A DNA stretch of 6,126 nt from Rubrobacter sp. (GCA_016781635.1 JADDPY010000634.1:1-6126); one strand, 5' to 3'; shown: positions 1 through 5,171, numbered from the stretch's first letter. The notes: a model not told the origin generated them from the letters alone. A program made the numbers and translations.

Positions 1-243
1 CTGCTCCTCCGGCCCGACCGTCGCCGGCGCTGACGCCTGCTCCGCGGTGGTCTCCTTCATCGCGGTCGTCTCCTCCGGAACGCTCATGGCTTGCGTGGTC
101 CCGCCGGGCTCCGCCTCGCCTTGTCCCCCCTGAGGCTCGCCGCCGCACGCGACGGCGGAGGCGGAGATAACAAGCGCGAGCAGGGCCACGAGCGACGCCC
201 GCGCGGCCGGTCGTACTTCCGAACGATTGCTCCTGTGCTCCAA
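1..243 (-). CDS. Putative lipoprotein, 5' part only (runs off left edge)
   Basis: The reading frame stays open from a TTG codon (241-243, minus strand) to the window edge, giving 81 codons. The TTG follows a strong Shine-Dalgarno, GAGGAGGAG, with the spacing expected of a real start. The N-terminus is a typical lipoprotein signal: basic residues (Arg4, Arg7, Arg11, Arg15), a hydrophobic stretch at about 17-32, then a lipobox ending Ala-Val-Ala-Cys with Cys33 the likely lipidated residue, followed by Gly-Gly. The mature part seen is low-complexity, rich in Gly, Glu, Thr and Pro, with repeated Glu-Thr-Thr units, and looks like a flexible tether. The functional domain lies outside the window, so no function can be named. 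It is divergent from the DsbA-like gene, sharing a 213-base intergenic region. Confidence 0.72.
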   Translation of the reverse strand, partial: MEHRSNRSEVRPAARASLVALLALVISASAVACGGEPQGGQGEAEPGGTTQAMSVPEETTAMKETTAEQASAPATVGPEEQ

Positions 244-291
244 AATCTCCTCCTCGCCCCAAAGGCTTCGTGTCTTGCCGCGTAAACCAGG

Positions 292-297
292 ATTATA
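292..297 (-). promoter_or_regulatory. Candidate -10 box for the left lipoprotein gene
   Basis: On the minus strand these bases read TATAAT, a perfect -10 consensus, and the position would give a leader of about 40 bases before the TTG at 243. The region 15-19 bases upstream has no good TTGACA-like -35 box, and there is no TGn extension, so this is a partial promoter match. The rest of the 244-456 divergent region shows no convincing plus-strand promoter for the DsbA-like operon. Confidence 0.35.
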
Positions 298-384
298 TGG
301 TGCGCGACGAAGGAGCAGTGAGATATGTCACGCGCCGCTGATCATCCGGGAGAGCGTTTGCATCGTATAGGATTGAAAGAGACA

Positions 385-408
385 GCATGCACGATTGCGT
401 GCGCATGC
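385..408. repeat. Imperfect inverted repeat in the divergent intergenic region
   Basis: GCATGCAC (385-392) pairs with GTGC plus ATGC (399-402 and 405-408) with two unpaired bases (403-404) and a six-base loop. It lies about 50 bases before the start of the DsbA-like gene. It could be a hairpin in the leader or an operator, but it is short and imperfect. No regulator can be named. Confidence 0.25.
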
Positions 409-456
409 ATCCGAAATCTCTAACGACCCGAGCGATAGCGGCAGGAGGACACGAAC

Positions 457-1185
457 TTGAACGAGAATGGTTCTATACCGACGGTAGATAGAGGCAAAGC
501 TAGGTCCATGCCCCGGTGGTTCCTCCTCGCGGCCGTCACGGGCCTCTTCCTGGCGCTCACGACTTCGTGCGGCGGCGCGTCCGGGGGCGGTGGAGGGCAG
601 CAGGCCCCGGAGGGCGGCGGACGGGAGGCGCCAGCGAAGGAGGATCAGGCGCTCGGGCGCGAGCCTCTCGGGGAGGCGGACGCGCCCGTGGTCCTGACCG
701 AGTACGCGGATTATCAGTGACCGTACTGCGGCAAGTTCGCCCGTGAGGTGAAACCGGAGTTGGTTGAAAAGTACGTCGAGGACGGGACGCTCAAGATCGA
801 GTGGCGGGACTTCCCCTACCAGGGGCAGGAGTCGGTGAACGCGGCGCACGCGGCCCGCGCGGCCGGGCAGCAGGGGAAATTCTGGGAGTATCACGACCTG
901 CTCTACGAAAACCAGGGCTCGGGCAACAGCGGGGCCTTTTCGGACGAGAAGCTCTCCGGTTTCGCCCGGGAACTGGGGCTCGACGTGGAACGGTTCGAGC
1001 CCGATTTCAGGAGCCAGGAGATCTCTGCCGCCGTGCAGGCGGACTTCGAGGCGGGCCAGAGCGCCGGGATCAGCGGTACTCCGACCTTCGATATAAACGG
1101 GCAGAGGCTCGTGGGATTTCAGTCCCTGGAGACGTTCGAGCAGTTGATCGAGGAGGAGGCTAGAAAGGCGGAGGGTGCTTCCTGA
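457..1185 (+). CDS. DsbA-family thiol oxidoreductase lipoprotein, probable selenoprotein (UPYC active site)
   Basis: Read through the in-frame TGA at 718-720, this gives a 242-residue DsbA-type (thioredoxin_4-like) protein. It starts at TTG 457, eight bases after AGGAGG (443-448); a later in-frame ATG at 508 has no clear ribosome site. Residues about 18-38 form a signal sequence ending Leu-Thr-Thr-Ser-Cys38, a slightly off-consensus lipobox, followed by a Gly-rich linker. The domain opens with the family's beta strand and Tyr-Ala-Asp-Tyr-Gln, then the TGA as residue 88, then Pro89-Tyr90-Cys91-Gly-Lys-Phe. Relatives have CPYC here, so the TGA replaces the nucleophilic cysteine. Further family marks follow: Asp-Phe-Pro-Tyr near 118-121, the helical insertion, and the cis-proline loop Gly-Thr-Pro209-Thr-Phe. 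Expected role: thiol-disulfide exchange outside the membrane. It overlaps ccdA by 11 bases. Selenocysteine is the preferred reading; point mutation, sequencing error or UGA-to-Cys decoding are alternatives. Confidence 0.82.
718..720 (+). other. In-frame UGA, probable selenocysteine codon (Sec88)
   Basis: The TGA sits between Asp-Tyr-Gln and Pro-Tyr-Cys-Gly, at the first position of the CxxC redox motif. This is the position where selenocysteine replaces cysteine in known thioredoxin-fold selenoproteins. The upstream part (457-717) and downstream part (721-1185) are in the same frame, so no frameshift is needed. Insertion would need SelB, tRNA-Sec and a bacterial SECIS just downstream; none of the trans factors is encoded in the window. 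Confidence 0.75.
720..775 (+). promoter_or_regulatory. Candidate bacterial SECIS region after the UGA
   Basis: Bacterial SECIS hairpins lie within the coding sequence just after the UGA and carry a G early in the apical loop. Three pairings can be drawn by eye. (a) GCG (728-730) with CGC (738-740), loop GCAAGUU starting with G, continued below by UAC/GUG (724-726/743-745) and ACC/GGU (720-722/747-749) with small internal mismatches; the loop is only 10 bases from the UGA. (b) AACC (752-755) with GGUU (762-765), loop GGAGUU starting GG, 35 bases from the UGA. (c) CGUAC (722-726) with GUACG (771-775), enclosing the others. The stems are short, so this is a place to look and not a proven element. 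Confidence 0.35.
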
Positions 1186-2053
1186 GGCCTCTTACCTCGC
1201 GGCTTTTCTCGGGGGGGTTTTCTCGCTCCTGAGCCCGTGCAGCGCGCTACTATTGCCGGCTTTCTTCGCCTACGCCTTCGAGTCGCGGAGAGAGCTGGTC
1301 AGGAAGACCGTCGTCTTTTACCTCGGGCTCTGCGTTACGCTGGTCCCGCTCGGGATGGGGATTTCGGCGGTCAGCCGGCTCTTCTACGGGCAGAGGAGCA
1401 CGCTCATCCTGGCGGCGGGGGTGCTCCTGATCCTGCTCGGAGCCTGGCAGCTTATGGGCCGGGGCTTCTCCCTGGGCCCTTTCGAGCGGTTGCGCGGCCG
1501 GGTCAAGGGCGACTCCGTCGGGGCGACCTTTGCTCTGGGCGCCGTGTACGGGTTCGCGGGCTTCTGCTCCGGCCCGATCCTCGGCGCTGTCCTCACCGTC
1601 GCCGCGGCCTCGGGCGAGACGCTCCGGGGCGCGGGGCTGCTCGCGACCTACGCCCTCGGAATGGCCGCCCCGCTCTTTCTCCTCGCCTCCCTCTGGGACC
1701 GCCTCGACCTCGGCGGGCGCCGCTGGCTCCGGGGCCGGGAGCTAGGCTTCGGCAGGCTCCGGGTCCACACGACGAACCTCGTCTCCGGCGCGATGTTCGT
1801 CCTGCTCGGGGTCCTGTTTATCGCGTACGAGGGGACGACGGCCCTCACCGGATTCTACGCCTCCCGCGGGGCCGAAGACCTCGCCCTTGCCGCCGAGGAT
1901 TGGGCGGGCTACGTTGCAGGCGCCGTTCCGGATCGGCTCGCGCTGATGCTCCTGCTCGCGTTGGTCGTCGCTTTTCTCGTCTACCGGTACTTCGCAGGCA
2001 GCAAAAAGGGGCCCGGGTCGAACCCGGGCCCCGATACCCCTCCGCGGGGGTAG
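1175..2053 (+). CDS. ccdA: CcdA/DsbD-type transmembrane thiol-disulfide electron carrier
   Basis: A 292-residue multi-pass membrane protein of the CcdA/DsbD transmembrane-domain family, which carries electrons from cytoplasmic thioredoxin across the membrane to extracytoplasmic thioredoxin-fold proteins. TM1 holds the first conserved motif, Leu-Leu-Ser-Pro-Cys22-Ser with a Pro28 a turn later. The pseudo-symmetric second motif is Gly-Phe-Cys131-Ser-Gly-Pro-Ile-Leu-Gly in TM4. These two cysteines are the expected redox pair. Six hydrophobic segments of the family fold occupy about 8-32, 43-65, 75-95, 115-143, 151-173 and 200-219; a further hydrophobic segment near 252-272 and a charged, Pro/Gly-rich tail follow. 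The second motif has Phe-Cys-Ser where many relatives have Pro-Cys-Val or similar. The GTG start overlaps the end of the DsbA-like gene by 11 bases, with purine-rich sequence ahead, indicating translational coupling. The natural partner is the DsbA-like protein upstream. Confidence 0.88.
   Translation: MLPEASYLAAFLGGVFSLLSPCSALLLPAFFAYAFESRRELVRKTVVFYLGLCVTLVPLGMGISAVSRLFYGQRSTLILAAGVLLILLGAWQLMGRGFSLGPFERLRGRVKGDSVGATFALGAVYGFAGFCSGPILGAVLTVAAASGETLRGAGLLATYALGMAAPLFLLASLWDRLDLGGRRWLRGRELGFGRLRVHTTNLVSGAMFVLLGVLFIAYEGTTALTGFYASRGAEDLALAAEDWAGYVAGAVPDRLALMLLLALVVAFLVYRYFAGSKKGPGSNPGPDTPPRG
2003..2032 (-). terminator. Rho-independent terminator for the Ser-rich protein gene, inside the ccdA 3' end
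   Basis: Perfect 11-bp stem: GGGGCCCGGGT (2008-2018) pairs with ACCCGGGCCCC (2022-2032) around a CGA loop. On the minus strand the stem is followed by TTTTT (2007-2003), the classic arrangement, about 28 bases after the stop of the gene ending at 2061. On the plus strand the same hairpin has no U-tract but could still slow or end transcription from the dsbA-ccdA operon. It lies wholly inside the last codons of ccdA. Confidence 0.75.
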
Positions 2054-2060
2054 ACCGCCC

Positions 2061-2735
2061 CTAGCGGCTCGTCGAGGACGAGCTCGACTGGACCACCGAG
2101 GACGACTGGCTCACCACGCTCGAAGAACCGGAGACGGAGCTCGTCGAGGAGGAGACGCCGTTGCCGGAGTAGCTGAACTTCAGGGTGGCGTCGCCGCTCA
2201 CCCTCTGCGAGACGCGGTCGTCGCCGGAGAGGAGGACCAGCTTCAGCGTCCCGTCTCCCTCCTTGCGAACCTCACACTCGAGCTCGTCGCCGTCGAGCGC
2301 GAAGGTGAACTCTTCGGGGACCTGCCCCTGTATCTCTTGCTCTTCGCCGCCGACGGAGCACGTCCCGGAGAACTCGACGCCCTCGTCGCCCTTGAGCTTC
2401 AGCAACACCTCGCCGTCGGCGACCGGGGTGCTCTCCTCATCCTCTATATCTCCTTTATCGCGGGAGCCTTCCTCCTCAACGGAGCCGCTCTCCCCGTCGC
2501 CGGTGCTGCTCTCCCCATTGCTGTCGGTCGAGGGGCCACCCTCGATGCGAACGCCGGAATCGTCGACCACGACATCTCCGGTGCGTACTACGCCATCCTC
2601 GACCGTGACATCGCCGGCACGCACCCCTTCGCCGTCTTCCGCGTCGGCCTGCGCGAACCCGGTGCCCACCAGCCCCGCTGCCAGAGCGACGGAGGTAAGT
2701 ACCCCTAATATTGAGAACACTGCTTTCGGTCTCAT
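2061..2735 (-). CDS. Secreted acidic protein with serine-rich C-terminal tail, function unknown
   Basis: Not recognised as a named family. 224 residues. ATG at 2733-2735 follows a good ribosome site (AGGGGAG, about six bases upstream). Residues 1-30 form a signal peptide with a Phe-Ala-Gln-Ala cleavage region and no lipobox, so the protein is probably exported and released or wall-associated. Residues about 36-67 contain three short repeats of the type Val-Arg-x-Gly-Asp-Val-x-Val-x-Asp-Gly. A very acidic, Ser/Gly-rich linker follows (about 68-105). A compact beta-rich-looking domain (about 106-190) holds the only two cysteines, Cys126 and Cys154, which could form a disulfide. The tail (about 193-224) is almost entirely Ser, Val, Gln and Thr. 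It converges on ccdA with only seven bases between the stop codons. Confidence 0.82.
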   Translation of the reverse strand: MRPKAVFSILGVLTSVALAAGLVGTGFAQADAEDGEGVRAGDVTVEDGVVRTGDVVVDDSGVRIEGGPSTDSNGESSTGDGESGSVEEEGSRDKGDIEDEESTPVADGEVLLKLKGDEGVEFSGTCSVGGEEQEIQGQVPEEFTFALDGDELECEVRKEGDGTLKLVLLSGDDRVSQRVSGDATLKFSYSGNGVSSSTSSVSGSSSVVSQSSSVVQSSSSSTSR

Positions 2736-3106
2736 GGTCGACTCCCCTTGTTTTCCGAAGCTTGAAGCTGATCTTTCGGGCTTATCGTACCCGTACTAGA
2801 TTATTCACAGCATAACTCAGGTCCGCCGGATGCACGTTAGCTTCGTGTTAAGAATTCGCAACATTCACAGCATGCTAATGGTAACCGCGTTACTCGCGGA
2901 AGGTGGGGTCCGTCACGCTGTTGTCCGGGCATGAAGCTCACCCGTCGCTCCCATCGGGGGCTGCTGATCCTATTCACAATCGGCTTGGTACGAAGGCCAC
3001 CAGGAAGCCGGCGATGAAAGCTTGTCGGCCGGGGTCCGTCGGAGACGTCGCTCGGGGGCATGGCCGCGGCCACCGCCGCGCTCATACCGAGCCCCGGGAC
3101 GAGTCC
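2736..3106. other. Intergenic region, no convincing gene
   Basis: This 371-base stretch separates the start of the Ser-rich protein gene from the end of the channel gene. It should hold the promoter of the former, but no good -35/-10 pair was found; TACGAT on the minus strand (2784-2789) is a possible -10. It also carries the ATTCACAGCAT direct repeats. A minus-strand frame near 2990-3035 reads as a short hydrophobic stretch ending in a stop, but has no start or family likeness. A 12-bp palindrome, TGGCCGCGGCCA, lies at 3061-3072. Confidence 0.5.
2803..2873. repeat. Pair of exact 11-bp direct repeats, 60 bp apart
   Basis: ATTCACAGCAT occurs at 2803-2813 and again at 2863-2873, exactly 60 bases apart; a shorter copy, ATTCACA, is at 2972-2978. 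The two full copies lie about 70 and 130 bases upstream of the start codon of the Ser-rich protein gene. The spacing is close to a whole number of helical turns, so a regulator binding site is plausible. No regulator is known. Confidence 0.4.
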
Positions 3107-3940
3107 CTACGGCCTTCTTCCGGCCTTCTGCAAGATACGGCGCAACGCCTCGACTTCGACCTCGTCGAGCCGTACCCCGTCCTCGTCGTCCCGCCTCGAG
3201 GGCTCCCGCCGCTCATCCTGGACCCCCTGCTCCGCATCGAGGCCGACGAGGACGGTCGATATGGAGGCGATAAAGTAGGAAAAAATGCCGACGGCGTAGA
3301 GCATCAGGAAGAAGGCCAGGATGCGACCGCCTGGAGTCACCGGGTAGAGCTCGCTGCCTACCGTGGTGACGATGGTCGACGACCAGTACAACGCGTCTCC
3401 GAAGGTCTCAAGCTGGGCGCCCGGGGCACCTCGTTCAATGATAAATCCCAGGGCAGCGCCAACAAGCATCACCATCACGGAGGTGATGGCAAGCTGCCCC
3501 AGGCGACGGCGGCGAAGCAGCGCGAGGGTAGCACTCGAGCCTCGTCCCCCGAATACCAGAAGCCTGAAGACCGGGAAAGACCGGGTTACGCGCAAGACGC
3601 GCAACAATCGGAGGAAGCGCAAAAACGGGACCAGGAGAACAAGCACGTCGAGCCACCGGCGCGTGACATAGCGCCGTTTATTGGGCGCCAGGACGAACTT
3701 GGCGGCGAACTCGACGAAAAAGAGCCCCCAGAGGGTCCAGCCTAGAACCTCCATGCGCCGATCCCATGGAGGCTCGACCTCGCCGCCGAGCTGGATGATC
3801 GCGATGAGGACCAGCACGAGGGAGGCCAGAGACAGCGGCAGGTCCAGGTAGCGGTCGAGCCTCTCGCGTAGATTCTCCCGCCTCTCGGGGTCGTCGCGAA
3901 GCTTCTTGCCGGAATGGGGTTCCTCACGCGCCTCGTTCAT
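3107..3940 (-). CDS. Voltage-gated-like cation (potassium) channel, six TM, non-canonical filter TTVGSE
   Basis: 277 residues with the plan of a single-domain voltage-gated cation channel. The charged N-terminus (1-33) precedes S1 (about 36-51), S2 (about 66-84), S3 (about 96-107) and an S4 with arginines every third residue: Arg108, 111, 114, 117 and 120. S5 is about 148-168 and the pore helix about 180-191. S6 is about 206-232, and an acidic/basic cytoplasmic tail ends in a short predicted helix. The selectivity filter reads Thr192-Thr-Val-Gly195-Ser196-Glu197-Leu-Tyr-Pro200, not the usual Thr-Val-Gly-Tyr-Gly-Asp. The pore helix and S6 are otherwise typical, so it is not obviously broken, but potassium selectivity cannot be assumed. 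No RCK/TrkA-N domain is present. ATG at 3938-3940 has only a weak ribosome site. Tetramer formation is expected from the family. Confidence 0.86.
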   Translation of the reverse strand: MNEAREEPHSGKKLRDDPERRENLRERLDRYLDLPLSLASLVLVLIAIIQLGGEVEPPWDRRMEVLGWTLWGLFFVEFAAKFVLAPNKRRYVTRRWLDVLVLLVPFLRFLRLLRVLRVTRSFPVFRLLVFGGRGSSATLALLRRRRLGQLAITSVMVMLVGAALGFIIERGAPGAQLETFGDALYWSSTIVTTVGSELYPVTPGGRILAFFLMLYAVGIFSYFIASISTVLVGLDAEQGVQDERREPSRRDDEDGVRLDEVEVEALRRILQKAGRRP

Positions 3941-4389
3941 ACCCGTCGTGGTTCCCTTAGCCGAAAGTCCACAAACAGCCCGAAGCTAACCGCCCCGGAC
4001 CAGGCCGAGGGAGAACGGGAGAAGCTTGCGGGTTACAAGGGTCGGGATGGTCACCCGACAAAGAACTTCAGTCCCGAAGAGGCGTGGGGCCGGCGGCCTC
4101 CCTACCACGCCACCCCGTGACCCACGAGGGCGTCACACGCGATACCGATGCGGATCATGACGCGGCCGACCGGTAGAGTGAGGGTTCGTAAGAGGTACAC
4201 GGCCTGGCGGTAGAAGTCTACGGGTAGCCCCGCTCCTAGCTGCGTATGGCGTCGCGCTCGGGTCGAGGTGCGGTCTTCTGCTGGCGTTCGCGACCGCGAG
4301 AGGAAGTGGGCTGCTCCCAGCGTATCCTCCGCAGGGCTACGGGCGGAAGCGTACTCGGAGGGCGCTCCAAGGGTCCGTTACTCGTACAT

Positions 4390-4447
4390 ACGGTTCGAGG
4401 CCGCCCTATTCCCGGAGACTACCGGTGAAAGGGCGGCCTCGAACCGT
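4390..4447. repeat. Perfect 18-bp inverted repeat with 22-base spacer
   Basis: ACGGTTCGAGGCCGCCCT (4390-4407) is exactly complementary to AGGGCGGCCTCGAACCGT (4430-4447). The spacer can itself pair: CCGG (4412-4415) with CCGG (4422-4425) and TTC with GAA around it, giving an almost continuous hairpin. There is no U-tract on either strand. It lies beyond the hairpin that follows the small membrane protein gene, so it could be a second termination or RNA-stabilising structure, or part of an unidentified RNA. Confidence 0.85.
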
Positions 4448-4458
4448 CTCACATGCGA

Positions 4459-4482
4459 ACGCCCGGCGCGGAGGCCGGGCGT
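4459..4482 (-). terminator. Probable terminator of the small membrane protein gene
   Basis: ACGCCCGGC (4459-4467) pairs perfectly with GCCGGGCGT (4474-4482) around a six-base loop. On the minus strand it begins about 20 bases after the stop codon at 4503. There is no U-run after the stem (a T-run, CTTTTTCTT, precedes it), so this would be a U-less terminator of the kind common in high-GC actinobacteria. Confidence 0.5.
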
Positions 4483-4502
4483 AAGAAAAAGTGTTTCTGT
4501 CT

Positions 4503-4976
4503 TTACCTTCCGCGGGACTCGGCCAACTTGCCGCCCACGTAGCCACCAGCCAGGTTGACCAGGAAGCCGATCAGAACGCCCAGGAAGCCGCCACCAGTGG
4601 CGCTCAGTGCGCCTACGGGACCGGGGGGAAAGTCGCTACCGCCGATAATCAGGATCAACAGGGTCGCGATAATCGCCAGCACGAGCGCGATCACAAGGTT
4701 CAAAACCGCAGTCATCGCACCGTTGAGGGGCTTGGCGGTGTTCGCCCGGCTACCAGCGACGTACCCGCCTGCGAGATAAGCTAGAAAACCGAAGATCAAA
4801 GATCCTATAACCAGGCCGGCCCCGCTCTGTCCGGTCACGGCCGGGCCCGTACCGCCCGCAGCAACGCCAAAGATACCGCCCAATACCAAAGCGAGAACGA
4901 TCCCGACCAGGATAGCAACTACCCATCCGAGCGCTACGGGACCCAACTCTATTCCTCTTTGTCGCAAACTGTTCAT
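4503..4976 (-). CDS. Small Gly-rich four-TM membrane protein with internal duplication
   Basis: 157 residues from ATG 4974-4976. Four hydrophobic segments lie at about 15-40, 53-74, 87-112 and 128-148, with short loops. The end of TM2 (Leu-Ala-Gly-Gly-Tyr-Val-Ala-Gly, about 68-75) is repeated at the end of TM4 (Leu-Ala-Gly-Gly-Tyr-Val-Gly-Gly, about 142-149), suggesting a duplicated two-TM unit. It resembles the TIGR04086/YrzE-like group of small integral membrane proteins in general form, but the assignment is not firm and the function is unknown. Start choice: an in-frame GTG at 4992-4994 lies inside the GGAGGTGA ribosome site (4991-4998) and so is unlikely. The ATG at 4976 is in frame but lies rather far from that site, and a three-codon minicistron fills the gap. 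Confidence 0.78.
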   Translation of the reverse strand: MNSLRQRGIELGPVALGWVVAILVGIVLALVLGGIFGVAAGGTGPAVTGQSGAGLVIGSLIFGFLAYLAGGYVAGSRANTAKPLNGAMTAVLNLVIALVLAIIATLLILIIGGSDFPPGPVGALSATGGGFLGVLIGFLVNLAGGYVGGKLAESRGR

Positions 4977-4984
4977 CGCTCCAT
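4973..4984 (-). CDS. Possible three-codon leader minicistron (Met-Glu-Arg-stop)
   Basis: On the minus strand, ATG GAG CGA TGA runs from 4984 to 4973. The strong ribosome site GGAGGTGA (4998-4991) is six bases before this ATG, which is ideal, whereas it is 14 bases from the gene's own ATG at 4976. The minicistron's stop overlaps the next start as ATGA, the usual arrangement for translational coupling. Either ribosomes finish the tripeptide and restart on the membrane protein gene, or the arrangement is chance. Confidence 0.35.
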   Translation of the reverse strand: MER

Positions 4985-5033
4985 CACGCTTCACCTCCGA
5001 AATTTACTTCTGACGTCTTGGGTCTTCGCATTT

Positions 5034-5092
5034 CTACCCTCGCCTCCTGTCATCCAATCAACCCGAATTCCAGGGGAAACCCAGGAGGGTAG
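5034..5092. repeat. Imperfect inverted repeat between the two right-hand genes
   Basis: CTACC (5034-5038) and CTCCTG (5044-5049) pair with GGTAG (5088-5092) and CAGGAG (5082-5087), leaving a five-base bulge and a 32-base loop. It lies in the 195-base gap between the stop at 5172 and the next start at 4976. It may be a terminator of the upstream lipoprotein gene or a leader structure; the long loop makes either uncertain. No clear promoter was recognised in this gap. Confidence 0.25.
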
Positions 5093-5171
5093 GGCTTCAC
5101 CTATACCCTAGCTTGTCGAACGATAAGGCACACGGTCAGACAGCGCGGGCGAGCAGACGTCCTCCGCAGCT

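Larger units (their letters stand above)
3941..4502. other. 562-base gap without a convincing gene, rich in hairpins
   Basis: No frame shows a credible start, ribosome site and protein-like composition. Several perfect short stems lie in a row: GTCGGG/CCCGAC (4041-4046/4054-4059), GGCGTGG/CCACGCC (4081-4087/4105-4111) and GTGAC/GTCAC (4117-4121/4132-4136). They are followed by the 18-bp inverted repeat at 4390-4447 and the 9-bp hairpin at 4459-4482. It should contain the channel gene's promoter near its left side. It might also hold a structured non-coding RNA or a decayed element; no known RNA family was recognised. Confidence 0.5.

Noticed and set aside
748..1185. A separate 145-residue DsbA fragment starting at GTG 748
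   Set aside because: It would lack the signal sequence and the active site, and it is in the same frame as the upstream part. Read-through of the TGA explains both halves as one gene.
1237..2064. Plus-strand 275-codon open frame overlapping ccdA in another frame
   Set aside because: It is Arg/Pro/Gly-rich shadow sequence; the ccdA frame has both cysteine motifs and TM segments.
2185..2799. Plus-strand 204-codon open frame across the Ser-rich protein gene
   Set aside because: It is very rich in Ser, Pro and Thr, as expected from the antisense of a Glu/Gly/Ser-coding gene; the minus-strand frame has a signal peptide, ribosome site and terminator.
2990..3085. Frameshifted remnant of a small membrane protein gene on the minus strand
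   Set aside because: A short hydrophobic run ends in a stop, but there is no start, no ribosome site and no recognisable family.
2903..3745. Plus-strand 280-codon open frame opposite the channel gene
   Set aside because: Its composition is charged and shapeless, and the minus strand encodes a clear six-TM channel over the same bases.
4130..4460. tRNA-Sec or group II intron remnant in the hairpin-rich gap
   Set aside because: GGTTCGAGGCC resembles a T-loop and GGTGAAAG recalls intron domain V, but no cloverleaf with a TCA anticodon, no domain V stem and no reverse transcriptase sequence could be drawn.
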